11,928 nt of DNA, taken from an uncultured Eubacteriales bacterium (GTDB lineage Bacteria > Bacillota > Clostridia > Monoglobales > Monoglobaceae). Location: contig CAJKNM010000050.1 in NCBI GenBank assembly GCA_905201285.1, positions 1 to 11,928 of the forward strand, written 5' to 3'. Shown here piece after piece: positions 1 through 7,045 of the stretch; the first letter of the stretch is position 1; each line of letters opens with the position of its first letter. The notes beneath the pieces are model-generated. The model saw nothing but the letters and a program-made list of their open reading frames with translations, ran no database searches and was not told the origin of the DNA. The position numbers and the translations under genes are program-made.

Positions 1-252
1 AAAAAGCCGATAAAGCGTCATTCTTATTGAAATAACCTTCGGGTCACGTGCCGCCTCGGTCAGCATATTCAGGAACGGATTTATACTCTCATATGGGTAC
101 GAGAGCAGAACATCATGGTCGACAATCTGTGGTATAATCGGTTCATTTCTGTTAAGCTGAGGCGTCTGCTGCGGAACGCGTTTAGGAAAGACAAGGCTCG
201 GGTCCTTACGCAGAATATCCTCGAACTCAAATAAAAATGACATATCCAGCGG
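1..252 (-). pseudogene. ppk: Polyphosphate kinase 1, continuation in a shifted frame (partial, off left edge)
   Basis: Read on the minus strand from the CCG codon at 252-250, this frame stays open to base 1 and gives 84 residues that continue PPK1 where the upstream frame stops. It opens with PLDMSFLFEFEDIL, passes KRVPQQTP and LLSYPYESINPFLNML, and ends in DPKVISIRMTLYRL. The last part matches the PPK1 pattern 'PF..ll..Aa.Dp.V..Ik.TlYR' at the start of the C-terminal catalytic domains. The autophosphorylated histidine and the rest of the active site would lie beyond the window. There is no start codon or ribosome binding site of its own, so it is the second half of a frame-broken gene and not a separate one. 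Whether the break is biological or a sequencing error cannot be told from here. Confidence 0.8.
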
Positions 253-1150
253 AATGAAAGACGTGTTCTTTTTCGAGGGAACAGTATTTACAAAGCTTTT
301 CTATCATTTCGGGTGAGATGTCACGTGTCAATTCCATACGAACAGGCGCAAGCTTTTTTCTGAGTTTTACTACCTGTTCCATTTGGTCGCGATAATTTAA
401 GTCCTCATCATATACCTTTGATACATCAATATCCGCGTTTCTGGTAATACGCAGGACAGACTTTTCTTTAATCTTATATCCTTTAAACGCTTTAGGCATA
501 AAATGTAGAATAAGTTCTTCCGAAAGAATGAAGCTTCCCTCCTCGTCCGGAATCTGTATAAGACGCGGCATCATATCGCTATAGCAAGGAATGATGCCGA
601 TTTTCTCCTTTTTGCCTTTTGATGAGAGTATAGCAAGCGCATATATTTCAAGACCTTTAAGGAACGGGAAAGGTTGTTTTCTTCCAACAATCATAACCGA
701 CAACAGGGGAATCATTTCTTTTAAGAAGTATTTCTCAAAGTAGTCGCATTGCTTTTTGTTGAGCTCCTTAAATCCGACAAGCCGAACGCCGTTTTCCGAA
801 ACCTGTTTCATTGTCGAAGCGTATGTCTCATCTTTTATGTGATTTAAGCGATTGACCTCATGTAAAACGGCATCAATCTGTTCCTGAGGGGTCATATTTG
901 TCTTGTTATCGCGCGGAGGGTCGCTTAAAAGTTTCTGATCCTCAAGCGATCCAACCCTGACCATAAAAAATTCGTCAAGATTCGATTGAAAAATCGACAA
1001 AAACGTCAACCTTTCGCACAGCGGAACATTTTCGTTTCGTGCTTCTTCGAGAACCCTCTCGTTAAATTTAAGCCATGACAGCTCACGGTTGATAAATACA
1101 TCATTTTTATGTGAATGTGTATGGTGTGAGTGTTCTTCATTGGTATTCAT
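227..1150 (-). CDS. ppk: Polyphosphate kinase 1, N-terminal and middle domains (frame broken near its end)
   Basis: PPK1 reversibly transfers the gamma-phosphate of ATP onto polyphosphate. The 307-residue reading frame holds the N-terminal domain (NRELSWLKFNERVLEEA at residues 21-37; ERLTFLSIF and NLDEFFMVRVG at 47-67, where the Asn of NLDEF is the usual ATP-contacting residue) and most of the middle domain. I chose the ATG at 1150 over the upstream frame opening at 1207 because AAAGGAGA (1168-1161) precedes it at good spacing. The extended version would also cross the stop of pfk. The N-terminus has a histidine cluster, HSHHTHSH at residues 7-14, before the conserved core. The frame ends prematurely at 229-227 after VFHSAGYVIFI, while the expected PLDMSFLFE follows in another frame (see 1-252). 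It lies 41 bases after pfk in the same orientation with no terminator between, so the two are probably co-transcribed. Family identity is secure; functional status is uncertain. Confidence 0.9.
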   Translation of the reverse strand: MNTNEEHSHHTHSHKNDVFINRELSWLKFNERVLEEARNENVPLCERLTFLSIFQSNLDEFFMVRVGSLEDQKLLSDPPRDNKTNMTPQEQIDAVLHEVNRLNHIKDETYASTMKQVSENGVRLVGFKELNKKQCDYFEKYFLKEMIPLLSVMIVGRKQPFPFLKGLEIYALAILSSKGKKEKIGIIPCYSDMMPRLIQIPDEEGSFILSEELILHFMPKAFKGYKIKEKSVLRITRNADIDVSKVYDEDLNYRDQMEQVVKLRKKLAPVRMELTRDISPEMIEKLCKYCSLEKEHVFHSAGYVIFI

Positions 1151-1191
1151 AACCTTATGCTCTCCTTTCAGAAAATTGAAAAACTTTAAGA

Positions 1192-2271
1192 TTAGTCGCC
1201 GAAACAAATGCCTACCTCCTTTGCCTGTAAGACAATCTCACAGTCAGAGGGGACAAGCTTAAGCTTTCCGGCAACCTCGCTCAACGGAACGGCCTGTATT
1301 GACGTTCCTTTCACAGCGACCATCTTGCCGAAGTCTCCGTTCATTATGAGCCTTGCCGCCACTGCGCCGAGACGCGTTGACAAAACTCTGTCAAATGAGT
1401 CGGGCGAGCCTCCTCTTTGGGTATGACCCGGAACAGTAATTCTGACCTCCTGACCGGTTGCTTCGGTCAGCTGTTGTGCCAGTTCGTATGAAACCGACGG
1501 TGAACTGCTGCTTGCCCGCTTGCGTTTAAGCTCCTTTTTGGAAAGAAGACTGTCTTCTTTAGAAATTGCTCCCTCTGCAACTGCTATAATTGAAAACTTT
1601 TTCTTTTGTTTATAACGTTTTTTAACTGCGGCTATGACGTTGTTGATGTCATAAGGAATTTCGGGTATTAATATAACATCTGCACCGCCCGCTATTCCTG
1701 CGCTCAGTGTCATCCAACCGGTCTTATGACCCATTACTTCAACAATAAAAATTCTTCCGTGAGATGCCGCCGTCGTGTGTATACAATCTATCGCGTGGGT
1801 TGCGAGATCAACCGCACTCTGAAATCCAAATGTCATATCCGTTCCCCATAAATCGTTGTCTATGGTCTTTGGAAGCGTGACAACATTAAGGCCTTGCTCA
1901 GACAAAAGATTGGCCGTTTTGTGTGAGCCGTTTCCACCGAGAACAACAAGGCAGTCAAGCTTATTCTTTTTATAATTTTCTTTCATTGCCGAAACCTTAT
2001 CAAGGCCGTTTTCGTCGGGTATATTCATCTTTTTAAACGGTTGCCGAGAGGTGCCGAGAATCGTTCCGCCAAGTGTTAGAATCCCCGAAAAATCGGACTC
2101 CTTCATCTTTACCATATTATTATAGATAAGGCCTTTATATCCCTCTTGAATCCCGTAAATTTCAATACCTTCTATATTATTATACAACGATTTTGCTACA
2201 CCTCGCATTGCTGCGTTAAGGCTTTGACAATCACCGCCGCTTGTTAAAATTCCAACTCTTTTAATATTCAT
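1192..2271 (-). CDS. pfkA: 6-phosphofructokinase, PfkA superfamily; phosphoryl donor unresolved
   Basis: Phosphorylates fructose 6-phosphate at C1, the committed step of glycolysis, in the cytoplasm. The 359-residue protein begins MNIKRVGILTSGGD, the usual N-terminal phosphate-binding start. It has GGNGS at 112-116, PKTIDND at 134-140 with the presumed catalytic base D138, MGHKTGW at 180-186 and the PFK signature PGHTQRGGSPDSFDR at 281-295. Compared with E. coli PfkA, the Mg-contacting Asp103 is Asn114, Gly104 is kept (Gly115) and Gly124 is Lys135. Lys at the last site is typical of pyrophosphate-dependent enzymes but also occurs in some ATP-dependent group III enzymes, so ATP or PPi use is open. 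The start was set at 2271 because GGGAGAG lies just upstream; the in-frame ATG at 2286 overlaps this ribosome binding site. A basic, Ser-rich insert (KRKRASSSS) lies near 249-257. It is first in the operon, with ppk behind it. Confidence 0.93.
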   Translation of the reverse strand: MNIKRVGILTSGGDCQSLNAAMRGVAKSLYNNIEGIEIYGIQEGYKGLIYNNMVKMKESDFSGILTLGGTILGTSRQPFKKMNIPDENGLDKVSAMKENYKKNKLDCLVVLGGNGSHKTANLLSEQGLNVVTLPKTIDNDLWGTDMTFGFQSAVDLATHAIDCIHTTAASHGRIFIVEVMGHKTGWMTLSAGIAGGADVILIPEIPYDINNVIAAVKKRYKQKKKFSIIAVAEGAISKEDSLLSKKELKRKRASSSSPSVSYELAQQLTEATGQEVRITVPGHTQRGGSPDSFDRVLSTRLGAVAARLIMNGDFGKMVAVKGTSIQAVPLSEVAGKLKLVPSDCEIVLQAKEVGICFGD

Positions 2272-2333
2272 TTTATTCTCTCCCATCTGCCAAAATACGG
2301 CTTTTGCTTATGTATCATATAAGGATTAAGTCG

Positions 2334-2350
2334 AAGAGTGTAAAACTCTT
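2334..2350 (-). other. Hairpin at the 5' end of the pfk-ppk mRNA
   Basis: AAGAGT (2334-2339) and ACTCTT (2345-2350) form a 6-bp stem with a 5-nt loop. The pfk promoter predicts a transcription start near 2348, so the stem would sit at or next to the 5' end of the message. In Firmicutes such 5'-terminal stems can protect mRNA from RNase J attack. The stem is visible in the sequence; the role is inference. Confidence 0.4.
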
Positions 2351-2354
2351 ACTT

Positions 2355-2383
2355 ATTATAACATAAACCGACACTCAACACAA
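2355..2383 (-). promoter_or_regulatory. Promoter of pfk-ppk (sigma-A type, extended -10)
   Basis: On the minus strand TTGTGT (2383-2378) is followed after exactly 17 bases by TATAAT (2360-2355), with a TGn extension just before the -10 box. The predicted start near 2348 leaves a leader of about 77 nt before the pfk ATG. The -35 box lies inside one arm of the inverted repeat at 2379-2414, which suggests control by a DNA-binding protein. Confidence 0.75.
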
Positions 2384-2414
2384 TTAACAGTATCTTAATT
2401 ATATGTTAATTGTG
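2379..2414. repeat. Perfect 11-bp inverted repeat, candidate operator over the pfk -35 box
   Basis: CACAATTAACA (2379-2389) and TGTTAATTGTG (2404-2414) are exact reverse complements separated by 14 bases, so the arms are centred 25 bp apart. The left arm overlaps the pfk -35 hexamer (2378-2383). The arm spacing suits a dimeric or tetrameric regulator binding two helical turns apart. It does not fit the usual CcpA (cre) or Rex site layout. In a transcript it would lie upstream of both predicted start sites, so it acts as DNA if at all. Confidence 0.55.
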
Positions 2415-2548
2415 TATGAATGATACCTCTTTTATACAAACAGTATAACACTTAAACAGAATTTTTTCAAGACATATTTGTGTTACGACGTGTTTTTAAA
2501 GTATATTAAAGGATGTTATAAATTAACCGACTTTATTAATATTATGAC

Positions 2549-2577
2549 TTGAATATAAAGAATAAATGTGTTATAGT
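2549..2577 (+). promoter_or_regulatory. Promoter of the GH3 glycosidase gene
   Basis: TTGAAT (2549-2554), a 17-base spacer and TATAGT (2572-2577) with TG at 2569-2570 form an extended -10 sigma-A promoter. The predicted start near 2584 gives a leader of about 34 nt carrying AAAGGAG (2604-2610), 7 bases before the ATG at 2618. This rules out the longer reading frame from TTG at 2549, because that codon is part of the -35 box. Confidence 0.8.
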
Positions 2578-2617
2578 ATATAATAAAAGATTTTACATTA
2601 CGGAAAGGAGACCAACT

Positions 2618-5308
2618 ATGATAGATTGGAGAAAACTTGAAGAAAGGCCATATAAACCTCTTGCTGAACTTTCGCGAAGCGTTGCGGCAGACGGTGCTGT
2701 TCTGCTAAAAAATGAAGATAATGTTCTTCCTGTTACCTCAGACAGAACAATATCCGTTTTCGGAAGAACTCAAATTAACTATAACAAATGCGGAACGGGT
2801 TCGGGGGGTGCCGTACATACCGAATACACGGTAAACATTCTTGACGGAATCCTAAACAATAAAAACATTAATATAAACACCGAACTTGTTAAAGTATATA
2901 AAGATTGGATAGAAACTCATCCATTTGACAGCGGTAACGGATGGGTTATGCCGTGGTCACAGCTTGAGATGGTGCCAGGCGATGAGATTGTTAAGGCGGC
3001 TCGTGCTAAGTCAGATACTGCTGTTATTGTTATCGGAAGGACAGCCGGAGAGGACAGAGACGCAAAAGCCGACAAAGGAAGCTGGTTCTTGACTAATGAG
3101 GAAGAAGCCCTTCTCGAAGTTGTTTCAAAATACTTCGAGAAAACTGCCGTTTTATTAAATGTCGGTAATATAATTGATATGAATTGGGTTGAGAAGTATA
3201 ATATCAAGGCGGTTATGTATGTTTGGCAGGGCGGTCAGGAAGGCGGAAACGCAGTGGCCGATTTGCTTTCAGGCAAGGTAAATCCAAGCGGTCGTCTATC
3301 TGATACCATCGCCTATGACATTGCCGATTACCCAGCTCACAAAAACTTCGGAAGCCCGACCTGCAACCTTTATCAAGAAGATATTTATGTGGGATATAGG
3401 TATTTTGAAACATTTGCAAGGAATCGCGTAATGTACCCATTTGGTTTTGGCTTATCATATACCGATTTTGACATAAACACTGTCTCCGTCTCTGAAAATG
3501 ACAGAAAAATCACAGCTGAGGTCCGCGTCACCAATATCGGTAAGACGTCAGGGCGTGAGGTTGTTCAGATGTATTTTGAAGCACCACAGGGCAAGCTCGG
3601 AAAGAGCGTTCGTGAATTGTGTGGCTTTGCTAAAACCGGAATTATAAATCCCGGCGAGAGCGAGTCTGTTGTGCTTGAGGTTAAGGAATCGGATTTATCG
3701 GCGTATGACGACAGCGGAATCACAGGAAACAAATCCTGCTTTGTTTTGGAACAGGGCGAATATAATCTGTATATAGGAAAGTGCGTTCGCTGTGCCGAAA
3801 AGGTATTTACATACAATGTGCCCGAGATGGTTATTACCCAAAGACTAACCGAGGCAATGCCGCCCGAACAGGAGTTTGATATTCTTTGTCCGAGCCGCAG
3901 CGGCGATGGGTTTAAGCCGACATATAAAAAGGTTTCAACCAGAACGGTTGATTACAAAAAGAGAATTGCCGACAGCTTGCCGCCCGAGATTCCTTACAGC
4001 GGAGACAAGGGAATAAAGCTTATCGATGTGAAGAACGGGAAAAACACAATGAAGGATTTTGTTGCACAGCTTTCTGACACTGATCTTCGTTGTATTGTTG
4101 TCGGTGAAGGAATGTCTTCGCCTAAAGCGAGACCGGGTAACACCGGTGTATTTGGCGGTGTTACCGCACATTTGGCTGACCTCGGAATTCCTGTCATTGC
4201 TCTCTGCGACGGACCTTCCGGCGTACGTATGGATAACGGCGATACCGCAACAAGTATGCCGAACGGAACGCTTATTGCCTGCACATGGGATGTTGATGTG
4301 GCAGAGAAGTTATATGAATATGTAAGCATCGAGCTTTGTACACACCATTTTGATTCACTTCTCGGACCGGGTATGAATATTCACAGATACCCGCTAAACG
4401 GCAGAAATTTTGAGTATATGTCTGAGGATCCTTTCCTCACGGGCAAAATCTGTGCCGCTCTGGTTCGAGGTGCTGCTGTATACGGAAATTCGGCCACGAT
4501 AAAGCACTTTGCGGCGAATAACCAAGAGTTTAAACGTTCATCTGTTGATGCAGCAGTGTCAGAGAGAGCATTGAGAGAAATTTATCTGAAGGGTTTTGAA
4601 ATCGCTGTCAAGGAAGGCGGTGCAACCTCACTGATGACATCATATAACCCGGTAAACGGCCATTGGAGTGCAGTCAATTATGAGCTTAATACCGTTATTC
4701 TCCGCGATGAATGGGGATATGACGGATTTGTTATGTCTGACTGGTGGCCTACCCTTATGAAAGATCAGGGAGACTGTAAAAACCTCAGGGAATTGGTCGA
4801 GGCTCAGAACGATGTGTATATGCTGGCATCCGACTCGCTTCATTTAAACAGCAATATACAAGAAGGACTTGATAACGGAACGCTTACACGCGGACAGCTT
4901 CAAAGAAACGCAATTAATATTTTGAAGTACGCTATGAACTCACATTCATTTGAGTATTTTATTGAAAATGGCGGAATGATTGACTTTTCACTCGTTTCAC
5001 AGGCAGATAAGCTAAAAACTGTATTTGAACACGGAGAAATGAAGTCGGATGATGTCATCGATATAACACTCAGCGGTGCAGGAAAGTACCTTATCTGTGT
5101 TGAATGTACAGCAGACGGAAATGAGCTGGCTCAATTTTCGATAGGATCAGCCATCGATAATGTGGCAGGGCCCCGAACCTCAATTAAAGGAGCGAACGGT
5201 GCCGAAACCGTAGCCTATCTTGATTATACCTTTAAGGGTGATGAAAAGAAACTTAAGATAAGCTGTCCGCCGGCAGTTAAAATTACGGCAGTTAAAATAA
5301 AGAAATAG
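2618..5308 (+). CDS. Glycoside hydrolase family 3, circularly permuted domain order (beta-glucosidase-like)
   Basis: A retaining exo-glycosidase of 896 residues; the substrate is probably a beta-glucoside or beta-xyloside but is not fixed by sequence. The usual GH3 order is reversed. The normally C-terminal alpha/beta sandwich comes first (about 15-280: VAADGAVLLKNE, WQGGQEGG, NPSGRL, PFGFGLSYTDF). A fibronectin-III-like domain follows (about 285-400, with GREVVQMYF), then a linker, then the normally N-terminal TIM barrel (about 485-775: DGPSGVR at 531, GRNFEYMSEDP from 595, KHFAANNQE at 629-637). The nucleophile is Asp708 in VMSDWW; the likely acid/base is Glu145 in AGEDRD. A further strand-rich domain of roughly 110 residues (about 785-896) is unassigned. 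No signal peptide or membrane segment is visible, so it should act in the cytoplasm on imported oligosaccharides. It is a single-gene unit with its own promoter and terminator. Reversed-order GH3 enzymes are known from Ruminococcus albus and Butyrivibrio. Confidence 0.93.
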   Translation: MIDWRKLEERPYKPLAELSRSVAADGAVLLKNEDNVLPVTSDRTISVFGRTQINYNKCGTGSGGAVHTEYTVNILDGILNNKNININTELVKVYKDWIETHPFDSGNGWVMPWSQLEMVPGDEIVKAARAKSDTAVIVIGRTAGEDRDAKADKGSWFLTNEEEALLEVVSKYFEKTAVLLNVGNIIDMNWVEKYNIKAVMYVWQGGQEGGNAVADLLSGKVNPSGRLSDTIAYDIADYPAHKNFGSPTCNLYQEDIYVGYRYFETFARNRVMYPFGFGLSYTDFDINTVSVSENDRKITAEVRVTNIGKTSGREVVQMYFEAPQGKLGKSVRELCGFAKTGIINPGESESVVLEVKESDLSAYDDSGITGNKSCFVLEQGEYNLYIGKCVRCAEKVFTYNVPEMVITQRLTEAMPPEQEFDILCPSRSGDGFKPTYKKVSTRTVDYKKRIADSLPPEIPYSGDKGIKLIDVKNGKNTMKDFVAQLSDTDLRCIVVGEGMSSPKARPGNTGVFGGVTAHLADLGIPVIALCDGPSGVRMDNGDTATSMPNGTLIACTWDVDVAEKLYEYVSIELCTHHFDSLLGPGMNIHRYPLNGRNFEYMSEDPFLTGKICAALVRGAAVYGNSATIKHFAANNQEFKRSSVDAAVSERALREIYLKGFEIAVKEGGATSLMTSYNPVNGHWSAVNYELNTVILRDEWGYDGFVMSDWWPTLMKDQGDCKNLRELVEAQNDVYMLASDSLHLNSNIQEGLDNGTLTRGQLQRNAINILKYAMNSHSFEYFIENGGMIDFSLVSQADKLKTVFEHGEMKSDDVIDITLSGAGKYLICVECTADGNELAQFSIGSAIDNVAGPRTSIKGANGAETVAYLDYTFKGDEKKLKISCPPAVKITAVKIKK

Positions 5309-5322
5309 CGCCATACTAAAAG

Positions 5323-5354
5323 CACCCCTTAAAAGCTTATGCTTTTAAGGGGTG
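5323..5354. terminator. Two-way intrinsic terminator between GH3 gene and rnj
   Basis: CACCCCTTAAAAGC (5323-5336) pairs perfectly over 14 bp with GCTTTTAAGGGGTG (5341-5354) around a TTAT loop. On the minus strand a TTTTAG run follows the stem, suiting rnj, whose stop is at 5372. On the plus strand the following tract, TTCAAGTT, is a weak U-run. The convergent genes probably share the hairpin. Confidence 0.8.
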
Positions 5355-5371
5355 TTCAAGTTAAACGACAC

Positions 5372-7045
5372 TTAAACTTCCATAATTATCGGAAGAATCA
5401 TAGGACGGCGTTTTGTCTTTGAATATAAAAATCCTCCTACATCATTTTTAATTCTTGTTTTTAAAGTTGTCCAGTTAAGGCTTGAACCGGATGTACACTG
5501 TTCAACAATATCAGCCGAAATACTGCGAATCGATTCCATCAAATCCTCAGACTCTCTTACATACACAAAGCCTCTCGATATAACATCAGGGCCGGATACA
5601 CAGGTGCTCGACGATTTTTCTATTGACAAAACAATTATAATTATTCCATCCTCAGACAGGTGCTTTCTGTCGCGAAGGACTATGTTTCCTACATCACCGA
5701 CACCGAGACCGTCAACCAACACTCTGCCTGACGGAACGGTTCCGACGAATTTCGCGCTTCTGTTTGAAAGTTCCATAACCCTGCCTATATCCGAGATAAA
5801 TACATTCTTTGACGGGATACCGGTCTGAAGCGCAAGCTCCTTATGTCTGGAAAGATGCCGGTATTCACCGTGAACCGGAATAAAATATTTAGGCTTGGCA
5901 AGGGCGAGAATAATACGCTGTTCCTGCTGGCAGGCATGACCCGATACATGAACGTTATCCTGTCTCTCATAGACCACCTCGGCACCATGCTTTAAAAGTT
6001 CGTTTACTACATTCGATACGGTCTTTTCGTTTCCTGGGATAGGACTTGCTGATATTATGACCATATCGGTTGGTTCAATATTAATCTTTTTGTGAATCGA
6101 AAATGCCATACGCGTAAGCGCCGACATTGATTCCCCCTGACTTCCAGTTGTTACAATTACGATTTTATCCTTTGGGTATCTGTCCACCTCATCTAAATCG
6201 ATCAGAGTATTTTTAGGTATGCTCATATAACCAAGCTCAATCGCAGCATTTAAAACATTCACCATACTCCTTCCGGTCACAGCAACCTTTCTTCCGTGTG
6301 TATGCGCCGAATTAATAATCTGCTGCACCCTATGTACGTTTGATGCAAAGGTTGCGATTATAATTCTCTTGTTAGCGCCCTTATCAAAAAGGTTTTCAAA
6401 TGTTTTTCCGATTGAACGTTCACTCATAGTGAAACCGGGTCTGTCTGCATTCGTGCTGTCTGACATAAGCGCAAGAACGCCCTTATTTCCAAGCTCACCT
6501 ATGCGGGCAAGGTCAATCATATCCCCGTCAATCGGCGTCGGGTCAATCTTAAAATCGCCCGTATGCAGAATTACCCCCGCCGGTGTGTGAAGCGCAATAG
6601 CAACAGCGTCAGCGATAGAGTGATTTGTGTGAATAAACTCGGCAGTGAAGCAGCCGAGCTTAACAGTATCTCCGGCCTCTACATTAACCAGCTTCGATGT
6701 GCTTAAAATGCCATGCTCCTTAAGTTTATTCTTTAATATGCCGAGAGTAAGCCTTGTTCCGTATACCGGTACGTTAAATTCCTTTAAAACATATGGCAGG
6801 GCGCCGATATGATCTTCGTGTCCGTGTGTTAAAACAATACCTCTTATTTTTTCCGCTATTTTGTGCAGATATGTGATGTCCGGTATAACACAGTCTATTC
6901 CGGGCATATCATCATCCGGAAAAGCCATTCCACAGTCGAGTATGATTGCATCGTTTCCACACTCAAATACATTCATATTTTTTCCTATTTCGTTTAGACC
7001 GCCAAGCGGTATCCATCTTATTTTTTCAGTTCTTCTCAAATTCAT
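5372..7045 (-). CDS. rnj: Ribonuclease J (beta-CASP metallo-beta-lactamase RNase)
   Basis: A zinc-dependent endoribonuclease and 5'-to-3' exoribonuclease central to mRNA decay and rRNA/tRNA maturation in Firmicutes. The 557-residue product matches the 555 of B. subtilis RNase J1. It has IPLGGLNEIGKN near 12-23, the metal motif HGHEDH at 74-79, further metal ligands in HTNHS and HTGDF, the beta-CASP stretch with MSERSIGKTF and ATFASNVHR, SASPIPGNE, then SGHACQQEQ and IPVHGEYRH. The C-terminus is RRPMILPIIMEV, as in B. subtilis RNase J1. The start is not certain: the ATG at 7045 aligns well with family N-termini, but GGAGG (7051-7047) leaves only one base before it, whereas the TTG at 7039 lies 7 bases away. 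It has its own promoter and a leader of about 236 nt, and ends at a terminator shared with the GH3 gene. Confidence 0.95.
   Translation of the reverse strand: MNLRRTEKIRWIPLGGLNEIGKNMNVFECGNDAIILDCGMAFPDDDMPGIDCVIPDITYLHKIAEKIRGIVLTHGHEDHIGALPYVLKEFNVPVYGTRLTLGILKNKLKEHGILSTSKLVNVEAGDTVKLGCFTAEFIHTNHSIADAVAIALHTPAGVILHTGDFKIDPTPIDGDMIDLARIGELGNKGVLALMSDSTNADRPGFTMSERSIGKTFENLFDKGANKRIIIATFASNVHRVQQIINSAHTHGRKVAVTGRSMVNVLNAAIELGYMSIPKNTLIDLDEVDRYPKDKIVIVTTGSQGESMSALTRMAFSIHKKINIEPTDMVIISASPIPGNEKTVSNVVNELLKHGAEVVYERQDNVHVSGHACQQEQRIILALAKPKYFIPVHGEYRHLSRHKELALQTGIPSKNVFISDIGRVMELSNRSAKFVGTVPSGRVLVDGLGVGDVGNIVLRDRKHLSEDGIIIIVLSIEKSSSTCVSGPDVISRGFVYVRESEDLMESIRSISADIVEQCTSGSSLNWTTLKTRIKNDVGGFLYSKTKRRPMILPIIMEV

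Larger units (their letters stand above)
2272..2617. promoter_or_regulatory. Divergent intergenic region between pfk and the GH3 gene
   Basis: This 346-base AT-rich stretch holds no gene. It contains the pfk leader and promoter on the minus strand, the inverted repeat, and the promoter and ribosome binding site of the GH3 gene on the plus strand. An 8-base direct repeat AACAGTAT occurs at 2386-2393 and 2439-2446. I saw nothing further in 2415-2548 that I can interpret. Confidence 0.7.

Noticed and set aside
227..240. Programmed +1 frameshift in ppk at ATT TGA, similar in shape to the prfB site
   Set aside because: Conserved residues PLDMSFL are already in the second frame upstream of the stop, so the shift must occur before it, near 248-256. 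No internal Shine-Dalgarno of the prfB kind is seen.
2379..2414. Rex or CcpA (cre) site
   Set aside because: The half-sites are outward-facing with a 14-base spacer and lack the TTGTTAA-N4-TTAACAA or cre core patterns.
2549..2617. 23-residue N-terminal extension of the GH3 protein from TTG 2549
   Set aside because: The TTG is part of the -35 box, and AAAGGAG sits correctly before the ATG at 2618.
3994..4329. Overlapping frames on both strands within the GH3 gene
   Set aside because: They are antisense or alternative-frame shadows of a well-supported coding region.
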